Shown: piece by piece, positions 32,711-46,200 of the stretch
How the letters are laid out: each line of letters starts with the position of its first letter
Numbering within the stretch: the stretch's first letter is position 1
NCBI GenBank assembly: GCA_902806595.1
Contig: CADCXC010000011.1
Location: forward strand, 248,001 to 312,000
Direction of reading: 5' to 3'
Length of the DNA stretch: 64,000 nucleotides
DNA from: Pyrenopolyporus hunteri
Taxonomy: Eukaryota; Ascomycota; Sordariomycetes; Xylariales; Hypoxylaceae
Position numbers and translations under genes: made by a program
The notes under the pieces: model-generated
Told to the model about the DNA's origin: nothing
Seen by the model: only the letters and a program-made list of their open reading frames with translations
Databases searched by the model: none

Positions 32711-34646
32711 ATGTCTAAGGTTATGAGAAGCGTGAAAAATGTCACCAAAGGCTATTCGAGCGTCCAGGTGAAAGTGCGCGAAGGTCCGTACATCCAAGCC
32801 GTCCACCATTTACCTCTGTCAAAGCACCTTGTGTTCGACTGAGCTTCAATGCATACTTACTCCTTACAGCGACGAGTAATGACCCATGGGGTCCGACCGG
32901 GACCCAGATGAGCGAGATCGCCCAGCTCACCTACAATTCGTATGTTCTACACGATCGCTCGCCACCCGAAGTAACACTGGTAGTCTAACCGGTTCTCTAG
33001 GTCGACGGAGTTTTACGATATTGTTGATATGCTCGACAAGCGTCTGAATGACAAGGGCAAGAACTGGAGACACGTCTTGAAGGCCTTGAAAGTCCTAGAC
33101 TACTGCCTTCACGAAGGATCCGAGCTTATCGTTACCTGGGCGCGGAAGAATATCTATATCATTAAGACCTTGCGCGAGTTTGTCTACATCGATGAAGATG
33201 GCCGGGACGTAGGGCAGAATGGTGAGTGGCGCAAGCGAAGTAAGCTAAGGCTGTGCCGTGGCTCATGAGTTTATAGTCCGAGTCGCCGCGAAGGAGTTGA
33301 CGGCTTTAATCCTCGACGAAGAGAGACTCCGAGCCGAACGAACCGATCGGAAAACGTGGAAGTCCCGGGTGACTGGTATCGAAGAGTACGGCCCCGAGGG
33401 GGTCACGGTCCCGGCGCAACGGCGTCAGCGTCCCAGGCGAACAAGCGACGATGAAGAAGATGCTGAGTACAAGCTGGCAATAGAGGCCAGCAAATTTCAA
33501 GAGGAAGAGGATCGTAGGAAACGCGAAAGTCGCCAGGGAGCCGATGATGACGATGACCTAGCTAAAGCGATCAAGCTTAGCAAAGAGGAGGAGGAGCGAA
33601 GGCGACGGGAGTTGGAAGAAAACAATGCTACTTCTCTTTTCGACGACGTCCCTGGACCGAGCACCGCGCCCCAACCTACTGGATTGAACATGGGATATCA
33701 GCAAGGTAGCAATGTTGACTGGCTTGGGAACCCAATCGATCAAAATCAGATGATGCAGCCACAGCCAACTGGGTATATAAACAATGCGTACACTGGATAC
33801 CCGGCAAATGGCTACACGAACGGCTTCAACAATGGCTTCAATCCCCAACCGACCGGTGTATACGACCCCTATGGCCAGCAGCAGCAGCAACTACAACAGC
33901 AGCAAAACACTCTCCAGCTTCCCCAACAGCAATTCCAGATGCAGCCTACTGGATACAATCCTTACGCGCAGCAGCAACCTCAATTCCAACCCCAGCCCAC
34001 CGCATCTCCTGAGCCAGTCGTTCAACCCGGTAGCAACAACCCATGGGCGTCGCCAAACAACCAAGCCCAAGCAGCGCTGAAGCCGACGCCGACCGGCTCG
34101 AATAATCCTTTCGCTTCTGGCTTTAACCGCCCACAAACAGCCAAGAACCCGACGATCCCTACCCTGAGTAGTTTACAAAGCCTTCCTGAGCAGAAATCGC
34201 TCCAGACGTTCACTCCACCTCCCCAGTCTCAGCCACAGCCCCAATACCAGCTCCAGCCTCAGCCTTCCTTCACGCAAACCCAACCGCCTCAGAAGCCTCT
34301 TAGCGAACACGAACAGAAGCTCAATGCTCTCCTCGCTAGTGGTGACGGCATGGATACTTTTGGAAATACTGGCGAGCTCCGAATCCCCGCTCAACATACG
34401 GCTCCTGGTACCTTCATCAACTCGGCCGGCGCTGGTGTAAGCAGGCTTACTGCCGATGCTACAGGTAGTAACCCGTTCCTTCGACAGCAGTTCACCGGCA
34501 TGCCGACGGTATCGTATGGTGCGCAGCAGATGCCTGCGGCGACCGGACCGGCTGGCATGAATGGGTATGGCGGAGGAAGCAATCCGTTCGCGGCGCGGCC
34601 ACAGCAGAATAACAACAACCAGGGGCAAGACCTCATACAGTTCTAG
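32711..34646 (+). CDS. ENT1: Epsin, ENTH-domain endocytic adaptor (Ent1/Ent2)
   Basis: Four exons: 32711-32783, 32870-32939, 33001-33221 and 33277-34646, giving 577 residues. Epsin binds PI(4,5)P2 membranes and links ubiquitinated cargo to clathrin and actin. The ENTH domain covers residues 1-145 (SVKNVTKGYSSVQVKVREAT, DPWGPTG, FYDIVDMLDKRL, HVLKALKVLDYCLHEGS). Two ubiquitin-interacting motifs follow (AEYKLAIEASKFQEEE and DDLAKAIKLSKEEEE). The disordered tail has many QPTG repeats and three NPF motifs that bind EH proteins (NNPFASGF, SNPFLRQ, SNPFAAR). The last residues, DLIQF, match a terminal clathrin-box type end. Intron 1 lies after VREA, as the ENTH domain continues without break. Very confident of family; which yeast paralogue it matches is not distinguishable. 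Confidence 0.95.
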
Positions 34647-36244
34647 AACTCCTTCCCTTTGTGAAGAATCTTGCGATGCAGATCGCGCTCTCTTCATTTC
34701 ACTAGTTGCGATTTACCCATGCATCCATGCATACATTCTTCCCTCGAGTCGGGCGATACCCCATCGTGGTCCGGACGTTTTCTCGTTTGCGTTTCTTCTG
34801 CGCCCTCCGACTAATGAATGGTAGATACCTAGGTAGGATGAGTCGGTTGTCGGAGGGGCCTGTATTCGTTCAGCAAGGAAAAAAAGAAAAGAAAGAAAGA
34901 AAAGAAAAATCATAAGTGAGGTCTTGGTTTTGTATGACACAATTCCTTCTGCTGCCTCACGCTATGTTTTCTTTTTTTGGACGGGGAAGAGAGGTTCGGA
35001 TGGATCGAGGGATGGCATGGACACTTTTTTCTTTTCCTCCTCGCTTTGATGGCTGCAAGAGTCCCGTGGTGACATCAAAGCGAATCACAATATTAGAAGA
35101 TGATAAATGGGACCCTACTACTTTCTGAACTCTACCTACCTACCTACATATAATCTCGCAAGTCGATTAATCGCGCAGTGATTGAAGAGTAATTGTGATA
35201 TTTCTTGGATCCTGGGTAATTCCTATACGCCTTTCTCCCTTTGGCATATACTTATAGTACCTAACCTAACCTAACAACACGTATTCTCCGTGTCCGCCCC
35301 ATGCTCCGTCGCCTCCTTTTCTTGCCTGAACACCTGCCAAACTCCTATTCTTGATCTCCAGACAAAAACGCGTGTCGGTCAGAGGCTGGCTAGAGCCCTC
35401 CGTATGAACCAGAACCGACCCCGTAACAGTGCAAATTACTCCATACGCAAGATGGGTATAAAATATCAATTCAAATCAACTCTCCTCTCCTCCTTCTTCG
35501 GATTTTTCTTCTTTTTTCCTTCCCCTAGGTTTCGCTCTTCCAAGCCCTGAGCTGTAAAAGGAACCGTTCGGCTCGAAACGGTTGGTCCGCTGAGCGGTGG
35601 TAAAGCGGTGGAGTAGTAAAGCAGCAAGGTAGTAGGATAGTAGGTAGAGAGTAGTGGCGGTGAGTGCCGTAGGTACCTAGTGTAAATAATGTAAACAGGT
35701 AGAGAGCCCGGGAGGAGAGGGAGTAACACGGCGTATGAATAGAGGCGACCCGACGTGGGTATCTTGTTGACTCTATTTTCTTCTCCTGTCATCTTTCTGC
35801 TCCTCTTTCCGCGCGGTATTCCTCTTTGCCCTTTCGTCGAGCCGGGTTCTCCCCGTTTGCTTGCCGCCCGCTTGTCTGCCTGTGTTCAGGGCTCTGCTGT
35901 CTCGGCTTGCTCTAGGCTTGTCGCTTGGTTTAGTTGGTTGGTCGTCCTCTTCGCCCGATCTGTAGTCCCCCGAGGTGGGTATAGGGCCAGACGGCGTGAG
36001 ATGGGGTGAGAGCTCCGGCGGGATAATCAGAGGTAGCAAGCTTCTCCGGTATCGTCTACTATGCCCTCAGCTCTTTGACGCTCTCCCTAGTCCCGGGGAA
36101 GCAAGCTGGAGCGAAGTGACTAGCTTCCTCTCTGCCTCTCCGGCTCGACGCCTCTTCTTTCGCTCTCTTCTCGACTAACTTTCTCCCTACCCTTTCCCGT
36201 AGGTATTTTATCCTCTCGGTCTCGATGAGACCGCGTCGCTTCCA
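34647..36244. other. Convergent intergenic region, no gene seen
   Basis: About 1.6 kb between the stop codons of epsin and the centrin. Purine-rich (34880-34910) and pyrimidine-rich (35480-35530) tracts occur. A few long but unstructured open frames exist; none resembles a gene. Confidence 0.5.
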
Positions 36245-37024
36245 TCACCTATCGAGGAAGATGCCCAGGAACTCCTCGCGGCTCACGCCGCCCTTGCCCT
36301 CGACGTCGAACTGCTCGATCATGCTATGGAGCTCGTTGTCAGGGACGTCCTCGCCGAGCTCTTTCACGACGCCCCGCAGGTCGTCGACGGTTATGAGACC
36401 CTTGCCGCCGCGGTCGAACAGCGCGAACGTCTTCAGCAGCTCCTCCCGCGGGTCCCGCGCCGCCACGTACCGCGCCGCTACCGCCTGGAACCCCTCCCGC
36501 GACAGCCGCAGGTCTACCACCCCCGGCGTCGGCTGCGGCGGGGGCTGGTTCGGGAGAGCAGGCAGAGGTGTCCAACCTGCGCGCGGCCGCGCGGCCGCTT
36601 TGAACGACGCGATTAGGTCCGGCCGCGAGATGTTGGAGAACCCGAGCGCTTGCAGCGCGTACCGGAACTCGCTGAAGTCGAGCTGCTCGTCCTTGTTCAT
36701 GTCGAAGAGGTGGAACTGTGTTTTGGGTGGCCGTCGGTTAGCTCGATGGTCTTCTTCTCTTCAACTGCGCGTTTCGCGGCCGCTTGCTTGTCGATCATGG
36801 GGAGAGAGTTTACGTAGGGGTTTATAATCACACGTAAACTGAGAAAGGGGACAGCTACTCACGCAATCGTTGATCTCATTCCGGTGCTCGTCGCTTATCT
36901 GATCCCACGGCTCGGTGTGTTCTGGATTCCGAATCGGCGGCGCGAACCGCGAGCCCGGCCTAGTTGAACCCGGCCGCGCCGACGCGCCGTAGTCGTTCAT
37001 AGTGTTACTCGCGTAATTGTTCAT
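36245..37024 (-). CDS. CDC31: Centrin (Cdc31-like) with Pro-rich insertion
   Basis: Two exons (37024-36863 and 36715-36245), 210 residues against about 160-180 for usual centrins. Centrins are calcium-binding EF-hand proteins of the spindle pole body. N-terminus is disordered (ARPGSTRPGSRF). EF1 is intact: DMNKDEQLDFSE, preceded by EINDC|FHLF across the splice. EF2 is degenerate and replaced in part by a Pro-rich insert (AGWTPLPALPNQPPPQPTPG). EF3 has DRGGKGLITVDD and EF4 DVEGKGGVSREE; both lack some acidic side chains of a full loop and have Gly or Lys there. The 147-nt intron contains a short codon-like stretch (IDKQAAAKRAVEEKK), so a small extra exon cannot be excluded. GC-rich coding. Confidence 0.8.
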
Positions 37025-38472
37025 GCTCTCCTATCGGCGAAGCTGTGGGCGCGTTGCCGTGTGGACCTATTCTTCTTCACGCGCGAAGGCTCCGAGTAGG
37101 TGTTTCGAGGTCTCGTAGTAGGGGAGTCGTTGGAGAGCGGTTTGGCTTGCTTGCTGGGACCCGTGATTAATACTATACCGGACACGGCGCTTCGAGGGAT
37201 TGGAGGGTTTGGTGCGGTCTTGCTCCGGGAGGACGAGGAGCGAGGCTCGGGATCGGGGAGCAGTAAGCGTGCGAAGAAGCTATTGTTTATGTCCAATTGC
37301 ATGCGACTGCGGCTGGCAACAACAAGGAATACAATATCCAAGCACCCAAGCAATTAGACCGCCGGTAAGTCGCCTTAATGCGGATTCGCGATATGCTGTT
37401 CCGTAGTGGCTGTAGTTGAATTAGGAGGAATTCGGCGCATGCGAAGCTTCGGCTTACGGTGGTAGAGCTGGTTGGCGAAAGAGAGAGGAGTGAGAGAAGT
37501 GAGAGAGGTGACAGAGTCAGTCGGAATCCGCACAGTTGACAAGGGAAAAAAGGGTAAAAAAAAGGTGAGCTGCACGACAATAGTTTCGAATGCAAAAGGG
37601 TAAAATTTTGCCGGGTCAATGGATTATACTGAGTGTATTATTATGGCGAATTATTATAACTTGTCTCTCTTTTCGTATTACTTTTTTATTTTTATTTTAT
37701 TTTTTTATGTTTAGTTTGTATAATGTAGCTTAACTTGCGATGGGGTGTTTTTTTTTTTCCTCCTTCTTTCCTTTCGTTCTTCTTTCCTCCATAAGTCGGG
37801 AGGTTGGGCGCGGTGCACGAAATGGGTACATGGTACACGTAGACGCGCTTGATAGGTACCTACGTACAAGCTAATTATTACCCGGTCGTACCTACGGAGC
37901 TAGCATCGTCCCACCAAGAAAAGTCGGGATTTAGTGGTAAATGAGGTCACGACTTGAGCTCTTCATTGCTGTAGCTACCGCCTGCCAGGTAAGTACCTAC
38001 GGGGTAGGAAGTAGCAGGTACCTATTAAACTGCATCATCGGCTATGGGCAGTTTTGGAGGAGAAAAAGAAAACACCTCCAAACGCGTATCTCGTTAACAT
38101 ACCTGCATACCTACCTACCTAGGTAGGTAGGTAGGTACCCAGGTATTCATGTTTATTTTGACGCAACTTGAATGTTCACCATCTCTGTCTTCTGTTTGTT
38201 TATAGTAGTCAGATGTAGCTTGATAGTTGCATAGCACCCACGTCCGATCCGGCTCGAGTGGCTTACCGCGATTCTTGGTTGAATTGCGCTTCCTAGTTGA
38301 CGCGTGGGAAGAAGAATCTAACATGGATGCTGATGCGCGTGAAAGAAAAGTCGGGTTCAATGGCAGTAATTAGCACAGTCTGCGAATCTCCATTGGGAGT
38401 GCAAATCGACTGTGTGGACGGCCGCAGTACATAAGTACCTACCTAGGTACTTATTGAGAGAGAGAGAGAGCA
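37025..38472. other. Intergenic region left of the MITE
   Basis: About 1.45 kb, beginning with the promoter of the centrin gene. Holds CCTACCTACCTAGGTAGG repeats around 38100-38140 and a GA dinucleotide run just before the MITE (38455-38470). No gene seen. Confidence 0.5.
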
Positions 38473-38871
38473 TACAGTGGGTTGTAAAAAGTTCCTACCC
38501 GGTGGCTGGTACTAGATACCCCCGTGAATTAAATATCCCCACTACTTAAAAGTAATTTTTTACCTTTCAACCTTCAATTTATTACGTATTATACGAAGCT
38601 ATTTCGAATTTTTTAATTATAATGCGTGGAAAATAATTATCCCTTAAAATTAGCAGGCTATTAATAGGTCTGTATTACGATCGTTATCTAATTCTATACC
38701 GCGTAAGGTTGAAGCTATAATCAAAGTTAATGAGTAATATACGAAATATTAATAAAGTGGGGGTTTTCTATTGCATTTATACGGTACATATATATATTTA
38801 ATAGCTGTAATCAATATGCGGGGTGTAGCGTGTACAGATCAGCGGGTAGGAACTTTTTACAACCCACTGTA
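38473..38871. mobile_element. MITE of pogo/Fot1 (Tc1-mariner) type
   Basis: A 395-bp element (38475-38869) bounded by a perfect 27-bp terminal inverted repeat starting CAGTGGGTTGTAAAAAGTTC; with the flanking TA the palindrome is 29 bp. Both sides carry TA, the target duplication of Tc1/mariner elements. The interior is very AT-rich (AATTATAATGCG, TTAATAGG) and has no open reading frame, so it is a non-autonomous copy depending on a transposase elsewhere. The identical ends argue for a rather recent insertion or recent origin, while the AT-rich middle may reflect RIP in the past. Confidence 0.9.
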
Positions 38872-40230
38872 CCTAAATGTGGCCCAAGCTCCTATCTGCT
38901 TAGGTCACGGATAATATACGATGGCAGGTATCATCAGCCTCAATAAATTATATAATACATCGATATCTACCTAGGTACTATATACGCCTAATAGCTACAT
39001 ATCTCAATACCTACGTCTTATTAGGTGCTTGCATGCCTTGACAATTCATTGTAAATATCGAGGAATGACAGAGGTGGCACGCATGCCGCGTACCTGAGGA
39101 CGTACATAGATGGAAGCTTGAAGCAGCGGACGAGGGTGCAGGCAACCATCAATCAACCCAATGTGCGCGCGACCAAGCAGATATCTGCCTTGTTGAGTCA
39201 TTGCATGTTTCGCCTTCAATGTATGCGAAAGAGGATAAATTGAAGACATCGGGCTGCATTGAATGGAACATTGAAGTTGTCCTCTTACTTCTAGATGCCC
39301 GGTGTAAGCCAAGGACCTTGAGTCAAGGCTCTAGATATCTGAAGTCTTAGGCATTTTAATCTTCATTAGGTCTGTTTTCGGATGCGTCAGCGTACCTAAC
39401 ACCGTGCTTGGAGCTATGCATGTACATACCTGAGTTACATATATGTACCCGCCTACATATGTTACATAATCCGTACTGAGGTACCTCTCCCTACCACAGT
39501 CGGCCTCAGGCAGGTACCTCCAAGGTCCCGTGCAGCAAACTTTCTGCTTGGCCCACTTCTATTTTTCATATCCGCCAGTCGAAATTCTGTATGTGCGTAG
39601 TAGGTACCTAGCGCAAAGAGAGGAAAAGCGGTCCCCGGCCCTCTCCCTCCTCGTCCCTGGTCAACCCAACCGTGTCAATTCTCTCTTACCTCACTATTCC
39701 TCTTATTACTCTTCCCCCGAAAAAGCTAAACCCGTCACAACTACGCATCTTCCTCAACGACATCTTCGATTTCCTTCCTTAGTCAGGGTTATCATACCTG
39801 GGCGCATCTACCCATTTTTTCCCCATTGGTCTCTTCTCATTCTACAGCAGTCTTTGCTGTTTTTTTTCCCCTTGTATCCATATTCCTCGGTCTTCTGCCG
39901 ACACTGAGGCGTCCATCTGCATTAAAACTCCCATCACTTCACCTCTTGGCCCCAGCAGCGCGGATCGCAGAAAAAAAGTTACACCCCAGTCCACGACACT
40001 TTTCCCTGCGCATCATCGCCTGATCATAACCACGACAACTCTCCCATATCGCACTTACCGATCATCATCGCGACCACGCCCCATTCAATTTCCATGTCTT
40101 TTTCTACTTAGTGTCGTCTCGTTTAACCCAGACTCGATCCCACGCGTCGGACGCGCCCTTTCATCGCCGTCTTACGGACCGCGTCCCTCGACCCTGACCC
40201 GATCTTACTCTAAGAGATAGAGCCGCCATA
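38872..40230. other. Intergenic region upstream of NUP145
   Basis: About 1.36 kb. From 39600 to 40230 the plus strand is rich in C and T with few G, typical of a 5' leader and promoter of a fungal housekeeping gene. No other feature found. Confidence 0.5.
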
Positions 40231-43200
40231 ATGTCGGCCTTCAGCGGGTTCGGCGGTGGCGGTAGCGGCTTCGGCAGCAATACCAACAATACCCCCACCG
40301 GATTCAGTGGATTCGGTAGTAACACGAGCAATACTGGTATGCCTTTTCTTCCTTCTGTTCCTCTTGCTGACCCTCCCCGACCCTTCTATCCTTTTCCCGA
40401 CCAACTAACCCGGTGTGGCTTTAAAAAGGCTTTGGCGCGAATAACAATACAAGCGCGTTCGGTGCCTCCAACAACACAGGGGGAGGTGGCCTATTCGGCT
40501 CCGGCAGCACGCCCTCGAGCTTTGGTGCCAACACCGGTAAGTGGCATCTTGCCACTAAGGCCATAGCTTTTGCTTCGTTATATTTCGGTTTTCACCATTG
40601 GATAGCACGCTAATATTACCTTTGTAGGTGGTTTCGGTTCAACAAGCAACACCGGCGCGTTCGGTTCGAAACCTGCGTTCGGCGGTACGTCTACGAGCGG
40701 TGGCCTGTTTGGTGGCTCTACGACGTCGACCTCGGGCGGTTTCGGCGGTTTCGGCGCCACAAACAACGCATCAACGTCAAGCCCCTTTGGAGGCGGTGGT
40801 GGTTCCTCGTCTATTTTTGGTAGTAACAATAACAAACCGGCCTTTGGAACGTCAAACACGGGCACGACCGGAGGTGGGCTATTTGGAAGTGGAACTGCCA
40901 ACACCAACACCGGTACCTCTACCGGCTTTGGCGCATTCGGTAGCGCATCCAACGCACCCGCCAGCACGGCCTTAGGGTCGGTAGGCGACCCTCCGGGCAC
41001 TGCTGGTGTGACCAATTTCCAGCCTTTTGTCGAAAAGGAGAGCGCCACCAGCCCTGCGCAGAACTCGTTCCAGAATATCCTATTTCAGGATCCGTACAAG
41101 AAATGGTCTGCAGAAGAGTTGAGACTTGCTGATTACATAGCTGGCCGCCGATTCGGGGGCACTTCAGGCACGGGGACGTTTGGCGTCGGCTCCGGCTTTG
41201 GTGCGTTCGGGTCGAACAATCAGACGACGAATACATTTGGTACTTCCAACACGGGTACGAATACTGCCGGTGGTTTATTTGGCAATAACGCGTCGTCAGG
41301 TAGCGCCTTTGGGCAGAATAGCACCAACACCGGCGGATTTGGCTCTAACAATAACGCAGGTGGTGGAGGCCTGTTCGGTGGCAACAAGCCGGCAGCAACC
41401 GGTGGCCTATTCGGCGGATCCGCAACAACTCAACCGACGCAGTCTGGTGGATTGTTTGGTTCTGGAGGCACCGGATTTAACACCGCAAATACGGGGACTG
41501 GTTTCGGATCTACGAGCACCAACACCGGAAGCTCGTTATTCGGAAACGCGAATAACCAGCAAAAGACGGGCTTCAGCTTTGGTAACGCCGGGAGCAACAC
41601 TACCGGTGGCTTCGGTAGTAACACTGGCGGATTTGGTGCCAATAATAACGTGGCCGGTGGTGGTGGTGGTGGCGGCGGTCTTTTCAGTAACGCTAACAAT
41701 ACTAGCCAGAACACCTCCGGCGGTTTGTTCGGCAATGCGAACCAGCCAAGTACCGGCGGCGTATTTGGTGGTGGTGGCGCCGCCGGCGGTTTCGGAGCTC
41801 AGAACCAGCAACAGACCGGGTCATCCTTATTCGGCAATCAACAGAAGCCGGCGGGTGGAGGGCTTTTTGGAGGGAGCACCAACACTGGTGGAACAGGCGG
41901 CGGCCTGTTCGGCAACACGAGCAATACAACTAATGCTTTCGGGCAGTCCACTAACAACCAAGCTGGCGGCGGTCTGTTTGGGAACAAAGCCCCTACCAGC
42001 ACTGGTGGTGGGTTGTTTGGTAACAGCGGCGCGCCCCAAAACACGAATACCGGAGGCGGCTTGTTTGGCGGGCTAGGACAAAACACGCAGAATCCGCAGC
42101 AACCACAGCAAGGTTCTAGCTTATTCGGCTCCCTTGGCCAAAATCAACAGAAGCCATCTCCATTCGGAAGCACTACACAAACACCCGGTACTGGCCTTTT
42201 CGGAGGCCTGAGCAACCAGCAACAAGGCTCGTCTCTCTTCGGGTCATCGACTGCACAGCAACAGCCCCAGAACAACGTAATGGGAAGTTCTTTGTTTGGG
42301 GGCTCTCAAACCAGCCAGCCCGCGCCATCGCTAACTGCGAGCATCAACGACCCGTCAGCATATGGATCTCTATTCGCTAATCTTGGCGCCAACGAGGTCG
42401 CCGACCCTGGTCCGCTCGCAACGCCGACGAACAGGAAGCAATCCAGGCGACCCTCTATTCTTCCTTACTACAAACTGAACCCGGCCTCCGCCCCTCGGTT
42501 CGTAACGCCGCAGAAGCGCGGCTACGGCTTCTCCTATAGCACTTACGGCACCCCGAACAGCCCATCAAGCGTGTCCAGCACCCCAGGTGCGATATCACAG
42601 AATTTGCTTGGTGGTAGTTTGTCTCGCAGCCTCGGCAATTCTCTTGCCAAGAGCGTCTCGACGAGCAATCTCCGACGGAGCTTCAACGTCGAGGACAGCC
42701 TCCTGGCTCCCGGCGCGTTTTCAAGTAGTTCCGGGCCGAGAGCATACGGCAGTGGTAGTGTCAAGAAACTTGTTATCAACAAGGATCTGCGCAGCGATTT
42801 GTTTTCGACACCCACAAAGGACAAGGCCCTACCCGAGACTCCGAACAGCTCTCGAAAGCTGGCCAAGCGAGTTAGCTTCGATACTAGCAACGTGGAAGCC
42901 ATCGAGGACGGAGAGGCCGCCAACGGCTCGACCAGCTCCACCCCAAGCGCAGAGCAGTTAGGTTACGTTCGACCGAAGAGCACCAACGGAGTGAATGGTT
43001 CCAAGTCGAATTCCACTCCCGAGATGGAGCAGGTAAAGGGTAACGAACTAGCAGTCGTGCATGAAGAGGAACCCTCACCCCAGGGCCGCGGTACGGCGGG
43101 GGCTCCTTCTGACGGTGAGCCTGGCGAATATTGGATGTCGCCCACCAAGAAGGAGATCCAAGAAATGACTAGAAGCCAACGTGAGAAGGTATCCGACTTC

Positions 43201-46200
43201 ACTGTCGGGCGTGAAAACGTCGGCTTCGTAAAGTTCAAGGTGCCCGTTGACCTTAATTCGGTGGACGTCGACAATATTTTCGACAATATTGTTATCCTAG
43301 AGCCTCGAACCGCAACTGTTTACCCTAACGCCGCTAAGAAGCCTCCTGTTGGTAAGGGGTTGAACGTCCCCGCGCTAATTAACCTGGAGAATTCGTGGCC
43401 TCGCGCCTCCCGGAAGGGCAAGCCTATCTCTCTGACGAAACATATCGAACGCCTCAAGAGGATCCCAGACACCAAGCTTGAGAATTATAACGCGGAGACG
43501 GGCGAATGGACCTTTTCCGTCGAACATTTCACGACATACGCCCTCGAAAACTCTGATGACGAAGAGGCTGAACCTAAACCCTCAGCCTACCCGTCAAGCA
43601 GAGCCGTTTCACCACCCCCGTCTGCTAGTACAGGCGATGCCACGTCCGACGACGACGATGTCTTTAAGGATAAGCGAAGTCACCCGGTGCCCCCCGGCGC
43701 TTTTGACCCTGACGATGACTCCTATCTCAGCGACAAAGCGGAGACAGCAGAGGTTAATAGGTCCCAGCCGTCTTTTTTAGCTAATCGCTCCGCGGGTTCT
43801 CCGTCCAACGCACTTGTTCCCATAGACCAAGATGAAGACGAAATGGACGATGAATATGCGATGTCTGAGGCACACGAAGATGCGAGTGCTTCCCTCAGAC
43901 AACATCTCGCCGCGGAGCACGAGGATAACTCGTTTGAGGGGTCACAATTTGACACCGTTCCAGAGACCCCCGCCGGTATTATGCGAGCCCGAATGCGTGC
44001 AATCAAGGGCTCGGCAACGCCGATGAAAGTCCAGGTCTCTTCTGGGGACGACTGGATGGATATGCTTAGCAAAACAATCAGCCCGAAGAAGCGGGATCGA
44101 GCGCTTCTGAAAAGCCTCAATGAGCCCGACCGCTACCGTCAGGACGAGCCTACCCGTGAGGCGTCCCCTACGAAGAAACGTATCGTACCGGACGGTCGAG
44201 GATTCGCAACAAGCATCGACTTAATGAACTCATTGTTCGAGAAAGCCAAAACCCCCACTGAGAATCTCCAGGCATCCGTCCGGCCAAAAGGCGTAAAGGT
44301 TAGTTAGCAAACTTCATTCCCATCCCATGTAATTAAACTAAATAGACAATAAATCAAAAAAGTATCTTGATGGTCACGGAAAAATCTCATTGGCTAATAT
44401 TCATATTCATTCAGTGGCCCTACAAGCGACTCACTAAACACCTCGACGAAAGCGAGATGGATGAAAAGGACCGAATTTGGCACGACACTATGCGCCCTAC
44501 CTGGGGCCCGAACGGCACTCTCGTCTTTTCTGCTACTCCAAGCAGCTCGCCATTTGGAAGATCGAGCCGGATATTGGAGAAAAATGGACTAATGACCGTC
44601 CTAAAGGGCGGTATTGTGTCGGAATCTCAGGATATTCGAATCGCCAAATTCACGAATGAGGTATGTTAGTATTTTTTTAATTTAAAAGACGAAGTTGTTA
44701 CTAACGCAGCCCATTCAGATGGCGGCCAGGGCCATTGAAATTCACGCCAAACTATCGCAAGTTCAGCTTGTCGATGGCGTACCAACCGCGAGACTGAGCC
44801 CAAAGACAACACTGAAGGACTTCTCTGCTGGGAGTAACCTCAAGAACTCAGCCGAAGACCATGAGAGGCTAGTCTGGGAACTTGCTAGCGTGCTCTTCGA
44901 CAGCATCAAGTCCCTCGCCGACGCTGAGAGGCAATATGCCCAAGAGAAGCTTCGCCTCGAGAATCTATCTCGCTTTTGGGAGCGCATGGTAGGAGATCAG
45001 ACAGCCAAGATGACCGCCATGGCTGGATCAAGTGAAGAGAAAGCGTTGGCTTCTTTATCCGGCCACCGAATTGCAGAAGCTTGCAAGCATCTTCTCGATG
45101 GAAAGAACTTCCGCCTCGCCACTTTAATTTCTCTCATCGGTACCAACGATACAGTAAAGAAGGACATGAAAGAACAGATGAAGGAGTGGCAGGAGGCGAA
45201 TGTGCTTTCCGAATTCTCACAACCGATTCGCGCGCTTTACGAATTGCTCAGCGGGAACGTGTGCGCTTGCGAGGGAACTAAAGGGGCGTTAGAGAACCGT
45301 ACCGAGTCATTCCTCATTTCCAAGAGGTTCGGTCTCAATTGGCAGCAAGCTTTCGGGTTGAGGCTCTGGTACGCAATATCTGCGGTGGACAGCATCGCGG
45401 ACGCGGTTAAAAAATATAGAGAGGACGTGGAGCAGGATAGGGAACTGCCACCCGTTACATGGTTTACTGAGCAGGGGATTAAGAGCATTTGGAACGACCC
45501 GGATCAGGACAAGCGAGAAGACCTGCTTTGGGGTTTGCTACGGCTATACTCTGACAGGCAGGTGGATCTGGAAGCGATATTGCGCCCGGAAAACTCGCAG
45601 CTGTCCCCTCTCGATTTCCGCCTATGTTGGCAATTGGGGCAAGCGTTAACTTCTATCGGGCACGTCAGCTTCGGGAAGAACGCCGAAGAAAAAGCCGATG
45701 CCGCCACTATCTCTTTCGCGTCGCAGTTGACGAATGAGGGTAGTTGGCTAGAGGCCACTTTCGTCTTGCTGCACCTTACAGACGCCGAAGCGCGATCCAA
45801 AGCCGTCCAAGATCACCTGTGTAGGCACGCCGGGCTGATCGGACACGAGGACTCAGCCAGCTTCAAGAAACTCGCGTCAGACTTCAAGATTCCGAAACAA
45901 TGGATCTGGCATTCGAAGGCGTTGTTCATGCGGAGCGTCAAGAAAGATGCGGTCGCCGAGGTCCAGTGTCTACTTCGTGCGGAGTCATGGGCCGACGCCC
46001 ATCGTACTTTCATCAAAGAAGTAGCTCCCGTCACCATTATCGAGCGTGACTACGATGCCTTGGCTGACCTATTACAACAATTTGAAGGTCACCATTCCCA
46101 GGTACCTGACTGGAACGTCGGTGGAGAAGTCTATAAGGCGTTCCTTCAACTAATGGGTTGTCAACGCCGAGCTGAGCTCCCGTCTCCCAACCTAGTCAAC

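Noticed and set aside
35260..35280. Telomere-like CCTAACCTAACCTAA
   Set aside because: Only about three copies, with no TTAGGG tract, inside gene-rich DNA.
36326..36616. Open frame on the plus strand inside the centrin gene
   Set aside because: Shadow frame from GC-rich codons of the minus-strand gene.
41180..42076. A 298-codon frame inside the FG-repeat region
   Set aside because: It is a shifted reading of the repetitive FG-coding sequence.
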